DNA of 64,000 nucleotides from Methylocystis sp. (GCA_016178015.1 JACOUB010000024.1:1-64000), one strand, 5' to 3'. Shown: positions 36,295 to 47,161, counted from the stretch's first letter. Numbers and translations are program-made. Notes: generated by a model from the sequence alone, not told the origin.

Positions 36295-36606
36295 TTACTT
36301 CTTCTTGGGGGCTGCGCGGCCTTGCGGGACCTGACCGCTTTGTGCGCCAACTTTGCCCTCGATCCCGGGCGAACCCGCCGCTAAGCTGCTCGCATCGGGA
36401 ATATTCTGCATCTCTTTTCCGCCGGCGACCGAGCGGCCTTCTTTTTGAACGGCGGTGCTCGGCTTGACGTGCGTGCCCGCCGCAGGGCCGGATGTCGTGC
36501 CGCCGATCGCCGCGCCGCCAGCTCGAGGCGCCTGCCCGGCGAGGGCGGCCCCTCCCAAGAAGAGCGCCACGATCGCCCCAAGGGTCACATATGAACGAGT
36601 GGTCAT
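36295..36606 (-). CDS. small secreted hypothetical protein
   Basis: MTTRSYVTLGAIVALFLGGAALAGQAPRAGGAAIGG...; signal peptide. Confidence 0.6.
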   Translation of the reverse strand: MTTRSYVTLGAIVALFLGGAALAGQAPRAGGAAIGGTTSGPAAGTHVKPSTAVQKEGRSVAGGKEMQNIPDASSLAAGSPGIEGKVGAQSGQVPQGRAAPKKK

Positions 36607-36781
36607 CTGTCTTCCTCCATAAGTTGGAGCAAACATGTCCGCCATCCCCTGATGACCGGGGATCGGAGTGTTAGATGGTTTTAGATTGGCTGAACTTGCC
36701 GTTTGGCAAGCTGAGCCGTCTGGCGCGCGGCCTGTTTCGGATTTTCCTTAAGTCGCTGCGGCGATTTCCGTGCAAGAAGGT

Positions 36782-38131
36782 CTAACGAACGTCGTTGTCG
36801 CGGATCGTCACCAATGGATGTTTGGACGCCGCGCCGGGCGCAGACACGTCGCCCGGCATGAACGTGTTTCCCGCCAATGCGACAATGGCCGCTTTCTTCG
36901 AGCCATAGATCTTGTTGTGAGCGATAATGGCCGCGCCGACGCCGCCGCCAATTTGAAAAGCGACGCCATATTCGTTGTCGACGAGCGTATTCGACTCCAC
37001 TCGAACATTTTGCCGATAGCCGCCGCAACGGATGCCGATCCATGGCGATCCGACGATTGTGTTGCCGGCGATTTCGATATTGCTCTCGCCCTCGACGCCG
37101 GTGAGCCAACTCATCTCCGGTCCGAACTCGTCATCAGGATGCGTCTCGCGCAAGCCGGTGATCACATTGCCCGTCACCCAGCCGACATCCGTGCCCTGAT
37201 CGGCGTTGGTGACAGCAATGCCAGCGCCGGCGTCGTCGATCTTGTTGTCGCGGAAGGCGGCGCGCTTTGCCCCAAACTCGGCGTACATCGCTCGCTCGCC
37301 GCACGTCTTGCAGTCATTGCCGATGACCACGATGTCGTGACCGGCGTTGTTGCGCACCGCCGTATAGGCGCAGCGGCGGATCACATTGTTTTCGACACGC
37401 ACGCCGCCTGAGCGGAAGATGCTCACGCCATTGCCGTAAGCGCCGTCGCCGCCCGATAAATTGTGAATGTCGGAAATAGCGTTGTTGCGAATGCGCGATC
37501 CGTCCAGCCGCCCAGCAACGCTTGTCCACACCTGCACGCCGTTGTCGCCGCATTCGCGCACCGTGTTGCCGTCAATATCGACGCCGAGGCCGTCGAGCGA
37601 GAAATAACCGGCGTCGCGCACGTCTTCGATGATGTTTTGCGCGAAGCGCCCGCCGCAACGCAGCAAATTGACGCCCCGCGCGCCGAAGCGGCGGATCACG
37701 CAACCATGAATGGAGAGATGCAGAACATCGGTGAAGTCGAGAAGCCCGCGTTGGTCGGCGAGGCGATTGCCGCCGCCGTCGAAAGTCACCGATTCGAGGG
37801 TAATTCTGCGAGCCGCGGCTCCGCTGAGCAGAGGGGCCGGGCCCATTAAGCGCAGGACCGAGCCGCGCGCGCCGACAATCGCAACGCCATCCGGAACCTC
37901 GACCGAACGGATGCTGATTACGCCAGCGGGCAGGCGAACGGTCCCGCCGGCGCGCGCGGCGTTGCGCAGTTCGCCTTGCAGCCAGTCGGTGGCGTCGGGC
38001 GCGGCGTTGGCGGAGCGAGAGCTGCATGGCGCCGAAAAGAGCAGACCCGCCGCGCCGAGACGCAGAAAATTGCGCCGCGTAGAACAGAGCCGCGCGGGCG
38101 ATGCGAAAAACCTCGTGTCGCCTTGCGACAT
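36782..38131 (-). CDS. TAT-translocated parallel beta-helix repeat protein (TIGR03808-like)
   Basis: TRRNFLRLGAAGLLFSAP twin-Arg signal; TDWLQGELRNAARAGGTVRLPAGVISIRSVEVPDGVAIVGARG; NxVxx beta-helix repeats. Confidence 0.88.
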   Translation of the reverse strand: MSQGDTRFFASPARLCSTRRNFLRLGAAGLLFSAPCSSRSANAAPDATDWLQGELRNAARAGGTVRLPAGVISIRSVEVPDGVAIVGARGSVLRLMGPAPLLSGAAARRITLESVTFDGGGNRLADQRGLLDFTDVLHLSIHGCVIRRFGARGVNLLRCGGRFAQNIIEDVRDAGYFSLDGLGVDIDGNTVRECGDNGVQVWTSVAGRLDGSRIRNNAISDIHNLSGGDGAYGNGVSIFRSGGVRVENNVIRRCAYTAVRNNAGHDIVVIGNDCKTCGERAMYAEFGAKRAAFRDNKIDDAGAGIAVTNADQGTDVGWVTGNVITGLRETHPDDEFGPEMSWLTGVEGESNIEIAGNTIVGSPWIGIRCGGYRQNVRVESNTLVDNEYGVAFQIGGGVGAAIIAHNKIYGSKKAAIVALAGNTFMPGDVSAPGAASKHPLVTIRDNDVR

Positions 38132-38198
38132 GACGCAATTTCTATCCTGATCGAACGAGAGGGTCGAGGCGGCGGCGAAATCAGAGTAAACGGGACGA

Positions 38199-38633
38199 AT
38201 GAACAATTTCGTCCGCGCCGCCGCCGCAGCGCCGGCCGCGCCTGGGGCTTATGTGTTGCTCGTCGAGATCGATGCTCCGCTCAAGGTCGCGGCGGGACAG
38301 ACGCGCGACGCTCTATTGGCGCCGGGCCGTTACCTTTATTGCGGCTCGGCCAACGGCCCGGGCGGCTTACGGGCGCGCCTCGCCCGGCACATGCGGCGCG
38401 GCAAGAGCGTGCGTTGGCATGTCGACCAGCTGACGGAAGCCGGAACGGTCGCCGGCGCCTGGATCGTCCCGGGAGGCGATGAATGCGCGCTCAGCGCGCG
38501 GCTTTCGCATCTTCCACTTCCGCTCGAAGGCTTTGGCAGTTCCGACTGCACTCGTTGCCGCAGCCATTTGCGATATTGGCCCGAGGGCGCACTGTTAGAT
38601 GGTTTTCTGGTAGGAAAAAGGACGGAAAAGTAG
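38199..38633 (+). CDS. DUF123 (GIY-YIG-like) protein
   Basis: GAYVLLVEIDAPLKVAAGQTRDALLAPGRYLYCGSANGPGGLRARLARHMRRGKSVRWHVDQLTEAG. Confidence 0.88.
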   Translation: MNNFVRAAAAAPAAPGAYVLLVEIDAPLKVAAGQTRDALLAPGRYLYCGSANGPGGLRARLARHMRRGKSVRWHVDQLTEAGTVAGAWIVPGGDECALSARLSHLPLPLEGFGSSDCTRCRSHLRYWPEGALLDGFLVGKRTEK

Positions 38634-38666
38634 TACCTTTCGGTTTCCTTGCGCAGGAGATCGGCT

Positions 38667-38957
38667 ATGTCGAACGTCGAAAAGATAAGCGTCGCGCTCA
38701 CCGCCGAGCAATTGGCCTCGGTCAAGGAAGCGATCAACGCGGGCGAGTATGCGACGACCAGCGAGGTCGTGCGCGAAGCCATGCGTGACTGGCGACTCAA
38801 GCGGGAACTCCGCCAAGAAGATGTCAAGCATCTGCGCCAGCTTTGGGACGAGGGCAAGGCGAGCGGCTCTGCCGGCGCTGTGGACTTCGATCAATTGCGG
38901 CGAGAGGCGCGCCAACGGCTCGAGGCGACAAACGAACCTGCCGGCGATGGCGACTGA
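38667..38957 (+). CDS. parD: ParD-family antitoxin
   Basis: [67 protein letters not shown]. Confidence 0.93.
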   Translation: MSNVEKISVALTAEQLASVKEAINAGEYATTSEVVREAMRDWRLKRELRQEDVKHLRQLWDEGKASGSAGAVDFDQLRREARQRLEATNEPAGDGD

Positions 38958-39258
38958 ACTCCATTGGAGCCGGCGAGCCCGGGAAGACCTTCTCGACATC
39001 TATGTAGTGATTGGCCTAGACAATTCCGTCGCGGCGGAACGGATCTACGACCGTCTCGAGCGACGCGCGAAATCGCTCGTGGATCAACCCAGGCTCGGGC
39101 CTCGGCGCAACGATATCCGCCCGGCCGCGCGTATGCTCGTCGAAGGCCCCTATCTCATTCTTTACGAGACCTCTCCCGATACCGACGTGGGGCCGGTCGA
39201 GTCGATCGAAATCGTTCGCATCGTCGATGGCCGTCGCGATCTGCACAGCTTGTTTTGA
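38947..39258 (+). CDS. parE: ParE/RelE-family toxin
   Basis: [74 protein letters not shown]; overlaps parD. Confidence 0.93.
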   Translation: MATELHWSRRAREDLLDIYVVIGLDNSVAAERIYDRLERRAKSLVDQPRLGPRRNDIRPAARMLVEGPYLILYETSPDTDVGPVESIEIVRIVDGRRDLHSLF

Positions 39259-39393
39259 CGTTTTAAAGTCGATTTTCCGCGCGATTCGCGCGGCTCTCAT
39301 CCGTATCCGCGCTCGCCCAGCCAATGGTGACGGCAGGCGCTTCCCTCTTCATTGGAAAATGCTAGGAAGGGCGCATATTCGAGGCGGAAAGCA

Positions 39394-40917
39394 ATGTCCA
39401 AAGACGAACAGAAACTGGCAGTGGAGGCCCGCCTGCCGCGAGGCCTCGCCGACCGCGACGCGGCAGAGCTGGCGGCGACCGCAAAAATGCTGGACGTCAT
39501 TCGCTCAGTGTTCGAGCTTTACGGGTTCGAGGCGCTGGAGACGCCGGCGATCGAATACACCGACGCGCTGGGGAAGTTTTTGCCCGATCAAGACCGGCCC
39601 AACGAAGGCGTGTTCTCCTTCCAAGACGAGGACGAGCAATGGCTGTCGTTGCGTTATGACCTGACCGCGCCGCTGGCGCGGTTCGTCGCGCAGAATTTCG
39701 ATCGGCTGCCCAAGCCTTATCGCTCCTATCGATGCGGCCATGTCTACCGCAACGAAAAGGCGGGGCCGGGCCGGTTCCGCCAGTTCATGCAGTTTGACGC
39801 CGATACGGTCGGCTCCGCGTCGCCCGCCGCCGACGCCGAAATCTGCATGATGGCCGCCGATGCGTTGGAGCGGCTCGGCATTCAGCGCGGCGACTACGTC
39901 ATCAAGATCAACAGCCGCAAATTGCTCGACGGCGTGATGAAGGCGATCGGCCTCGACGGCGACGACAACGCCGGACGCCGGCTGACGGTGTTGCGCGCCA
40001 TCGACAAGATGGATCGGCTCGGGCCGGAGGGGGTGAAGCTTTTGCTCGGGCCCGGCCGCAAGGACGAGAGCGGGGATTTCACCAAAGGCGCCGAACTCGA
40101 GGCGGACGCTATCGCGACGATCATGTCTTTCAGTCTAGGAGGTCAATATACCGGCGGCGAGCCGCGCTTTGGCCTGTTCGACCTGCTCGGCCGCAGCAAT
40201 GTCGGCGCCGAGGGCGCCGAGGAGCTGCTCGAGATCGAAGACCTGGTGCGCTTTTGCGGCTACGGCGCCGATCGCATTCGCATCGATCCTTCCGTCGTGC
40301 GCGGGCTGGAATACTACACCGGCCCGGTCTTCGAGGCTGACCTTGCTTTCGCAACCAGAGACGAGAAGGGCAATCCCGTGCGCTTTGGTTCGGTGGGCGG
40401 CGGCGGACGCTATGACGGCCTCATCGGGCGATTTCGCGCCGAGAACACGCCGGCGACCGGCTTCTCGATCGGCGTTTCGCGCCTTTATGCGGCGCTGAAA
40501 CTGGTCGGCAGTCCAATCGTCGAGGCCGGTGGCCGAACCGGCCCCGTCGTCGTGCTGGCGCTCGACCGCGACCACATCGCCGATTACCAAAGACTCGCCG
40601 CCGCCTTACGCGCCGCCGGCATCCCCAGCGAACTCTATCTCGGCGCGTCGGGCATGAAGGCGCAGATGAAATATGCCGACCGGCGCAACAGTCCTGTGGT
40701 CGTCATCCAAGGATCGAACGAGCGCGCCAAGGGCGAGGTGCAGATCAAGGATTTGATCGAAGGCGCGCGCGCCAGCGCCGCCATCGCCACCAATGAAGAA
40801 TGGAAGGCGCTGCGGCCGGCGCAGTTCGCCGTGCCCGAAGGCGAATTGGCGGAGAAAGTGCAGGAACTCCTGTCGCGCCACGCATCTGGCGCCGGCGCAG
40901 AGCGTTCTGGAGCCTGA
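39394..40917 (+). CDS. hisS: histidyl-tRNA synthetase
   Basis: [53 protein letters not shown]...[32 protein letters not shown]...[14 protein letters not shown]. Confidence 0.97.
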   Translation: MSKDEQKLAVEARLPRGLADRDAAELAATAKMLDVIRSVFELYGFEALETPAIEYTDALGKFLPDQDRPNEGVFSFQDEDEQWLSLRYDLTAPLARFVAQNFDRLPKPYRSYRCGHVYRNEKAGPGRFRQFMQFDADTVGSASPAADAEICMMAADALERLGIQRGDYVIKINSRKLLDGVMKAIGLDGDDNAGRRLTVLRAIDKMDRLGPEGVKLLLGPGRKDESGDFTKGAELEADAIATIMSFSLGGQYTGGEPRFGLFDLLGRSNVGAEGAEELLEIEDLVRFCGYGADRIRIDPSVVRGLEYYTGPVFEADLAFATRDEKGNPVRFGSVGGGGRYDGLIGRFRAENTPATGFSIGVSRLYAALKLVGSPIVEAGGRTGPVVVLALDRDHIADYQRLAAALRAAGIPSELYLGASGMKAQMKYADRRNSPVVVIQGSNERAKGEVQIKDLIEGARASAAIATNEEWKALRPAQFAVPEGELAEKVQELLSRHASGAGAERSGA

Positions 40918-41008
40918 TCGGTGGGCGTCGCGCCCCCTCGATGTCCTGCACAAAGAAGACGACCCCTCATACGAAATCTAAGATGATCAGTTCGGCTGGG
41001 CGCGAACC

Positions 41009-41143
41009 CTTCTCCCGCTTGCGGGAGAAGGTGTCGCGCGAAGGCGCGACGGATGAGGGCGCCGCCGCGCAAGCCCAACGGCCCTCACCCGACCCGGCTT
41101 CGCCGGGCCCCCCTCTCCCGCGTCGCGGGAGAGGGGGGCGCCC
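41009..41143. repeat. paired REP-like inverted repeats
   Basis: CCCTTCTCCCGCTTGCGGGAGAAGG ... CCCCTCTCCCGCGTCGCGGGAGAGGGG. Confidence 0.75.
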
Positions 41144-41171
41144 ACGTGAAAGCGATCAATCGGAGACCGTA

Positions 41172-42041
41172 TCATCCCGCCAGACGGCGGCACAGCGCAT
41201 CCAATTGCTCGAGCGTTTCGTAACGGATTCGCAATTCGCCCCGTTCGCCTCGGTGTTGCACGGCGACATGCAAGCCCAGCGCGTCGCCGAGCATCTTCTC
41301 GATGGCGCGCGTGTCGGCATCCTTTTCGGCGCGCGGCTTTCTTGGTTTGGCGCCGGCGCGCTCCGCCTCATGCCGGGCGAGGCGCTCAATATCGCGCACC
41401 GTCAGTCCGTCGTCGACGATGCGGCGCGCCGCCGCGTCCGGATCTTTGACAGCGAGCAGGGCGCGCGCATGCCCCGCCGATAGGGCGCCGTCGCGCACCA
41501 GCCGCCGGGTCGCTTCGGGAAGGTTGAGCAAGCGCAGCGTATTGGCGACATGGGACCGGCTCTTGCCGATAATTTTCGCCAGATCGCCGTGCGCGTAAGC
41601 GAATTCGGCGCAAAGACGCGCATATCCGGTGGCTTCTTCGATCGCATTGAGATCGGCGCGCTGGACATTCTCGATGATCGCGAGTTCGAGCGCCTCGCGA
41701 TCGTCCGCCTCGAGCAGCACCACCGGAATGTCCCTCAATCCGGCTTGTTGCGCAGCGCGCCAGCGGCGTTCGCCCGCAATGATCTCATAGGCGTCGGCGA
41801 TCCCGGGCGCCGTCCGCACAATGACCGGCTGGATAATGCCCTTCTCGCGAATCGACGCCGCAAGATCCGCCAGATCGCCTTCGCTGAACGTCACGCGCGG
41901 GTTGCGGGGATTGGGACGCAGAAACTCGATCGGAATTTTGCGTTGACCGCGCGTTCGTTCGATCGCCGGCATTTCCTCGCCGGCCTCGCCGATCAAAGCG
42001 GCCAAGCCGCGGCCCAATCGCGTGCGCGCTTCTTCCGCCAT
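41172..42041 (-). CDS. parB: chromosome partitioning protein ParB
   Basis: RLGRGLAALIGE...PIEFLRPNPRNPRVTFSEGDLADLAASIREKGIIQPVIVR...YEIIAGERRWRAAQQAGL...AYAHGDLAKIIGKSRSHVANTLRLLNLP. Confidence 0.98.
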   Translation of the reverse strand: MAEEARTRLGRGLAALIGEAGEEMPAIERTRGQRKIPIEFLRPNPRNPRVTFSEGDLADLAASIREKGIIQPVIVRTAPGIADAYEIIAGERRWRAAQQAGLRDIPVVLLEADDREALELAIIENVQRADLNAIEEATGYARLCAEFAYAHGDLAKIIGKSRSHVANTLRLLNLPEATRRLVRDGALSAGHARALLAVKDPDAAARRIVDDGLTVRDIERLARHEAERAGAKPRKPRAEKDADTRAIEKMLGDALGLHVAVQHRGERGELRIRYETLEQLDALCRRLAG

Positions 42042-42114
42042 AATTTTCGATTTCCTTGTTAAGTGGAAGCAACGCACGTCACGCGCATGCAACGAACATC
42101 ACGGCGCCCATTGC

Positions 42115-42933
42115 TCAGGCGGCGCGCAGCTGCCTTTCGCGCCGTAGGACCTCGGAGGCGAGCTTCAAATAGGCCTGACTGCCGCTGCATTTGAGATCAT
42201 AGAGTAGGACGGGCTTGCCATACGACGGAGCTTCCGACACGCGCACGTTGCGGGGAATAACCGTCTCATAGACTTTGTCGCCCATGAACCGGCGGACATC
42301 GGCCACCACCTGCGACGCAAGGTTGTTGCGCGGATCGAACATGGTCAGCACGACGCCGTGGATCGAAAGTCGCGGATTCAAAGCGCTCCTCACTTGATCC
42401 ACGGTGGACAACAGCTGCGACAACCCCTCGAGCGCGAAGAACTCGCATTGCAGCGGCGCCAACAACGCGTCGGCGGCTGCTAGGGCGTTGATCGTCAACA
42501 GATTGAGCGATGGCGGACAATCGATGAGAATGTAGCCGTAGTTGCGGCCGTGCCCATGATGTTCGGCAACATTCAGTTCCGCCAAGGCGCGCTTCAGGCG
42601 AAAGGCGCGGTCCTTGTCGCCGGCGGCCTGCAATTCCAGCCCCGAGAGATCGACGGTGGACGGCGCGATAAACAGGCGCGGCACGACCGTCGCGATAATC
42701 GCCTCGTCGAGGCTGCTGTCGCCAAGCAGCACGTCGGAAGTGGAAATCTTGCGGCTCTTGCGGTCGACCCCGAGGCCGGTCGAGGCGTTCCCTTGCGGAT
42801 CGAGATCGATCACCAGAACCTGCTCGCCGACGGCGGCCAGCGCCGTTCCGAGATTGATCGCGGTGGTCGTCTTGCCGACGCCGCCCTTCTGATTCGCCAC
42901 CACCAGTATGCGCGGCGCGGGTGCCTGGCTCAC
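42115..42933 (-). CDS. parA: chromosome partitioning ATPase ParA
   Basis: RILVVANQKGGVGKTTTAINLGTALAAVGEQVLVIDLDPQGNASTGLG. Confidence 0.98.
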   Translation of the reverse strand: MSQAPAPRILVVANQKGGVGKTTTAINLGTALAAVGEQVLVIDLDPQGNASTGLGVDRKSRKISTSDVLLGDSSLDEAIIATVVPRLFIAPSTVDLSGLELQAAGDKDRAFRLKRALAELNVAEHHGHGRNYGYILIDCPPSLNLLTINALAAADALLAPLQCEFFALEGLSQLLSTVDQVRSALNPRLSIHGVVLTMFDPRNNLASQVVADVRRFMGDKVYETVIPRNVRVSEAPSYGKPVLLYDLKCSGSQAYLKLASEVLRRERQLRAA

Positions 42934-43616
42934 GTCAATGCCCCAAATTCTCGAGCCACAGCGATAATTCGAGCAGCCGGATTGGTTCTGCTTTCGATGA
43001 CCCGAATCTGCAAGTTACGCATCGCGGACAAGGCGGTCAATTCGCTGGGCCATTCTTCCCCCTTCAAATACACGCCGACGGCGTTCCTCCACAGATGTTC
43101 TTGCGACCACTCCACCAACTGCGGAAGCGGCGCCACGGCCCGGGCGGTTATGCCCTCGACCTCGCCCAACAGGAGCGGCAATTGCTGTTCGACGCGTCCG
43201 ACATGAACTTGAACCGGCGCCGCTGTTTCACGTGAAACGGCCCGCAGGAAAGCCGCCTTGCGCTGGTCGCTCTCGATCAAATGGACGACGCCGCCCCGCT
43301 GTTTAAGGCAGAGCGCCATGACCATGCCGGGAAAACCGGCGCCAGACCCCAAGTCGGCCCAAGTCGAGATGTTTGGAAAGATGTCCAGAATCTGCGCCGA
43401 ATCGGCAAAATGGCGCGTCCACACATTTTGCATGGTTCCTTCGGCGACCAGATTTATCGACCTCTGCCACCGGCGCAGCAGCGCCTCATAGCGATCAAGA
43501 TCGCTGACGGCGAATCGCAGCAACGGCGCGCCGTCGAGCGCCGCCTCGCGATCCCGCGCGGACGCGTCGGCGCCGGGGGTCGAGCGAGAGGAGGACGATC
43601 GGTTCGGGTTCCTCAT
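42930..43616 (-). CDS. rsmG: 16S rRNA (guanine527-N7)-methyltransferase RsmG
   Basis: YEALLRRWQRSINLVAEGTMQNVWTRHFADSAQILDIFP...WADLGSGAGFPGMVMAL; upstream of parA. Start uncertain because of an N-terminal repeat. Confidence 0.93.
   Translation of the reverse strand: MRNPNRSSSSRSTPGADASARDREAALDGAPLLRFAVSDLDRYEALLRRWQRSINLVAEGTMQNVWTRHFADSAQILDIFPNISTWADLGSGAGFPGMVMALCLKQRGGVVHLIESDQRKAAFLRAVSRETAAPVQVHVGRVEQQLPLLLGEVEGITARAVAPLPQLVEWSQEHLWRNAVGVYLKGEEWPSELTALSAMRNLQIRVIESRTNPAARIIAVAREFGALT
43224..43239. promoter_or_regulatory. parS: parS site, 15/16 match (TGTTTCACGTGAAACG), inside rsmG
   Basis: Direct read versus consensus TGTTTCACGTGAAACA. Confidence 0.92.
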
Positions 43617-43725
43617 CCTTCGAGACGGCGGCTTCGCCGCCTCCTCAGGATAAGGAAACCAAAAAACGGGCATCCGTCCCATGCCCTCATGCTGAGGAGC
43701 GCCTGAAAGGCGCGTCTCGAAGCAC
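43611..43725. repeat. intergenic inverted-repeat pair (CCTCATCCTTCGAGACGGCGGC... / ...CCTCATGCTGAGGAGCGCCTGAAAGGCGCGTCTCGAAGCACG)
   Basis: GAGACG/CGTCTC-bearing palindromic units at the rsmG/mnmG junction. Confidence 0.6.
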
Positions 43726-43788
43726 GTGGGCGAGGGATGGCGCCCTTCGCCAGATCGCTCCGTGAGCCGAGCCCTTTTAAATCTTCGC

Positions 43789-45636
43789 TCACCGCCGACG
43801 CGCCCGTGCGGCCAGCAGCGTCAAGGCCGCTGGCGTCATGCCTTCGATCCGCTGGGCCTGACCGAGCGTGCGGGGCCGCAGGTAACTAAGCTTGGCCTGC
43901 AGCTCGGCCGACAACCCGGCCAACGCGCGATAATCCAACGCGACCGGCATCGCCAATTGCTCGTCGCGCCGATAGGCCTCGATATCGGCGCTCTGGCGCT
44001 CGAGATAGACGGCATAGCGCGCGTCGATCTCCACCTGCGCCGCCGTGTTCGCGTCGATGAAGCGCAACTGCGGCCAAATCTCGGCCAATCTCTGCAAATT
44101 CAATCCCGGAAAGGACAACAGCGCATAGGCGCTGCGCCGCTGGCCGTCTTGGTTGATCGGCAGGCCGCAGCGGGCGGCGGCGGTCGAGGTCAGGGAGACT
44201 TCGTTCAACAATCGCCGCGCCTCGCGCAGCTTTGCGGCGCGAGCCGCGAAAGCTTGCGCCCGCTCGCGCCCGACGCAGCCGACGGCGAGCCCTTTCGGCG
44301 TCAACCGTTCGTCGGCGTTGTCGGACCGCAACGACAGACGATACTCGGCGCGCGAGGTGAACATGCGATACGGCTCGCTGACGCCGCGCGTCACGAGATC
44401 GTCAACCATGACGCCGAGATAGGCTTCGGCGCGGTCAAAAATGATGGGCGGTCGTCCGCCGGCATAAGCGGCGGCGTTCAATCCGGCGACGAGCCCTTGC
44501 GCCGCCGCCTCCTCATAGCCGGTCGTGCCATTGATCTGACCGGCGAAGAAGAGCCCTCGGATGCGCTTGGTCTGCAAACTGGCGTCGAGTTCGCGCGGGT
44601 CGACGAAATCATATTCTATGGCGTAGCCGGGACGCACAATGCGCGCCGCCTCGAGACCGGGGATGGCGGCGATGAAGCGCCGCTGCGCTTCCTCGGGCAA
44701 GGACGTCGAAATTCCATTCGGATAAACGGTCAAGTCGTCGAGCCCCTCCGGCTCGAGAAATATTTGATGTGCGTCGCGATCGCCAAAGCGCGTGACCTTG
44801 TCTTCGATCGACGGGCAATAACGAGGGCCGCGGCCGGAAATCGCGCCGCTGCGCAACGGCGACAAGCCGAGATTGTCGAGAATGACCTGATGCGCCCGAG
44901 GCGTCGTGCGGGTGATGTGACAAGCGATCTGCCGGTTGGCGATGGCGCTCGTCAGGTACGAAAAGGGCTCCGGCGCCGCATCGCCCAACTGCTCTTCCAA
45001 GCCTTCCCAGCCAATCGTGCGGCCGTCGAGCCGCGGCGGCGTCCCCGTCTTGAGCCGCCCGGTCGCAAAGCCTGCCCGCCGGAGGCTGTCGCCCAGCCTG
45101 ACCGCCGGCGGCTCACCCATTCGTCCGGCGGGAATCTGCTCGGCGCCGATATGGATCATCCCGTTCAAGAACGTGCCGGAAGCCAGCACGACGGCGCGAC
45201 TGCGCAAGACTTCGCCGTCCAGCGCGACGCCAACGACCTGGTCGCCTTCCAATGCGAGACCGTCGACCGAGGCCACCACAATATCCAGTCCCGGCGTCGC
45301 TTCTATCGCGGCCAGCATCGCCGCCCGATAGAGTTGGCGATCTGCTTGGGCGCGCGGGCCGCGAACGGCGGGACCTTTGGATCGATTGAGCACCCGAAAC
45401 TGAATTCCGGCGGCGTCCGCGACCCGCCCCATCAAGCCATCCAGCGCGTCAATCTCACGGACGAGCTGGCCTTTGCCCAACCCGCCGATGGACGGGTTGC
45501 AGGACATGGCGCCGATGGTTTGCCGCGCATGGGTGACGAGCGCAGTCCGAGCTCCCATGCGCGCGGCCGCGGCCGCGGCCTCGCAACCGGCGTGGCCTCC
45601 TCCGATGACGAGGACATCGTATTCCGAGCGGTTCAT
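43789..45636 (-). CDS. mnmG: tRNA uridine-5-carboxymethylaminomethyl modification enzyme MnmG (GidA)
   Basis: [66 protein letters not shown]. Confidence 0.98.
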   Translation of the reverse strand: MNRSEYDVLVIGGGHAGCEAAAAAARMGARTALVTHARQTIGAMSCNPSIGGLGKGQLVREIDALDGLMGRVADAAGIQFRVLNRSKGPAVRGPRAQADRQLYRAAMLAAIEATPGLDIVVASVDGLALEGDQVVGVALDGEVLRSRAVVLASGTFLNGMIHIGAEQIPAGRMGEPPAVRLGDSLRRAGFATGRLKTGTPPRLDGRTIGWEGLEEQLGDAAPEPFSYLTSAIANRQIACHITRTTPRAHQVILDNLGLSPLRSGAISGRGPRYCPSIEDKVTRFGDRDAHQIFLEPEGLDDLTVYPNGISTSLPEEAQRRFIAAIPGLEAARIVRPGYAIEYDFVDPRELDASLQTKRIRGLFFAGQINGTTGYEEAAAQGLVAGLNAAAYAGGRPPIIFDRAEAYLGVMVDDLVTRGVSEPYRMFTSRAEYRLSLRSDNADERLTPKGLAVGCVGRERAQAFAARAAKLREARRLLNEVSLTSTAAARCGLPINQDGQRRSAYALLSFPGLNLQRLAEIWPQLRFIDANTAAQVEIDARYAVYLERQSADIEAYRRDEQLAMPVALDYRALAGLSAELQAKLSYLRPRTLGQAQRIEGMTPAALTLLAARARRR

Positions 45637-45651
45637 CGGACGAGGCTCGCT

Positions 45652-45667
45652 TGTTTCACGTGAAACA
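45652..45667. promoter_or_regulatory. parS: parS site, perfect (TGTTTCACGTGAAACA), between mnmG and mnmE
   Basis: Exact 16-bp palindrome. Confidence 0.97.
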
Positions 45668-45678
45668 TCCTCTGGTTG

Positions 45679-46995
45679 CTATTTGCCGATGCAGAACTGG
45701 GCGAATATCGCATCCAAGACCTGTTCGACGTCAATGGCGCCGACGATCCGCCCCAAGGCGCGGCCAGCGATCCGCAAATCGTCGGCCGCGACCTCCAACG
45801 GCTTGTCTCCTTCGAGCGCAGCTTCGATATTTACTCGCGCCGTCTGCACAGCGTCGCGATGCCGGCGCCTGATCAACAAAGCGCTCGCCCCGTCACCCAA
45901 GCGATCCGTTGCCCGCCGCGAGATCTCGCTGAACAAACGGTCCAGTCCGCAGCCTGTCTTCGCGGAAATGGCGAGCCCGTTCGCCGGCTCGGCAAAAAGG
46001 TCCGCCTTCGTCGCAACAGCCAGGACCTCGGGCGTAGCGCCGCCGCTGTCGAGCTGCCCCGCTGGAGCCGGAACCGCCCCGCCTTCCGATAGCCACAGGA
46101 CCAGGTCCGCATGCTTGACGCGTTCCAGGGTTCTCGCAACGCCGATTTTCTCGATCTCGTCGCTTGCCTCGCACAATCCCGCCGTGTCGACAAAAGTCAC
46201 CGGCATGCCGCGAATGTCGAGATGGGCTTCGATCAAATCCCGCGTCGTTCCCGGAATGGCCGAAACGATCGCCACGTCACGCCGCGCGAGACAGTTTAGC
46301 AAAGTCGATTTGCCGGAATTCGGCGGCCCGAGAATCAAGACGACATAGCCGTCGCGCAAGCGTTCCGAAGCCGGCGCCTCTCTTAAAACTGTCTGCATTT
46401 CGGCGGCGACCGGCCGCAAGGTCGTTTCCAGCGGGGCGTGGGCGGCGCCTGCGTCTTCCTCGTCCGAAAAATCGAGCTCGGCCTCGACCAGCGCCAGCGC
46501 CTGAACGATCGCCGCGCGCCAGGCCTCGACCTGCCGCCGCAGCTCGCCGCCCAGCGCCCGCACGGCTTGACGCCGCTGGAATTCGGTTTGCGCGTCGATA
46601 AGGTCGGCAAGGGCCTCGACTTGCGACAAGTCCATCTTGCCATTGGCGAAGCCGCGCCGCGCGAATTCGCCTGGTTCGGCCTCGCGCAAGCCTGGAAAAC
46701 GATTCAGGGCGCTCAGAACCCCGTTGACGACGGCGCGGCCGCCATGGACATGAAATTCCGCATAATCCTCGCCGGTCACGCTGCGCGGACCGGGAAACCA
46801 GAGGACGAGGCCGTGGTCGAGAACGGCGCCGGATTCGGGATCCTCAAGGCGCTTTACGCGCGCTTGCCGCGGCGAAGGCGTCCCCCCGGCCAAGGTCTCC
46901 ACCACGCCCCGCGTCAGCGGTCCAGAGACGCGAACGACGGCGATCGCGGAACGGCCGACGCCGGTGGCCAGAGCGTAGATTGTTGCAGCGGACAT
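45679..46995 (-). CDS. mnmE: tRNA modification GTPase MnmE (TrmE)
   Basis: ATIYALATGVGRSAIAVVRVSGP...GPPNSGKSTLLNCLARRDVAIVSAIPGTTRDLIEAHLDIRGMPVTFVDTAGL...; ends in CIGK. Confidence 0.98.
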   Translation of the reverse strand: MSAATIYALATGVGRSAIAVVRVSGPLTRGVVETLAGGTPSPRQARVKRLEDPESGAVLDHGLVLWFPGPRSVTGEDYAEFHVHGGRAVVNGVLSALNRFPGLREAEPGEFARRGFANGKMDLSQVEALADLIDAQTEFQRRQAVRALGGELRRQVEAWRAAIVQALALVEAELDFSDEEDAGAAHAPLETTLRPVAAEMQTVLREAPASERLRDGYVVLILGPPNSGKSTLLNCLARRDVAIVSAIPGTTRDLIEAHLDIRGMPVTFVDTAGLCEASDEIEKIGVARTLERVKHADLVLWLSEGGAVPAPAGQLDSGGATPEVLAVATKADLFAEPANGLAISAKTGCGLDRLFSEISRRATDRLGDGASALLIRRRHRDAVQTARVNIEAALEGDKPLEVAADDLRIAGRALGRIVGAIDVEQVLDAIFAQFCIGK

Positions 46996-47161
46996 GCGGG
47001 GACCCATAGAGCCGAACGGCGGCTTGATGCAAAGGATTCCCGATCGGCGGCGGTCGTAAGCGAAGCGGCAATATTTTGTCGGCGAGACGGGTCCGATCCG
47101 GTCGGAGGTGCGAATCGACGCCTATCGTGTGGCCGTCGTCTCCAGCGGGCATAATCCATCA

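Noticed and set aside
43726-45663. 645-aa plus-strand ORF
   Set aside because: Antisense to mnmG (43789-45636), which has unmistakable motifs; the long open frame is a high-GC artefact.
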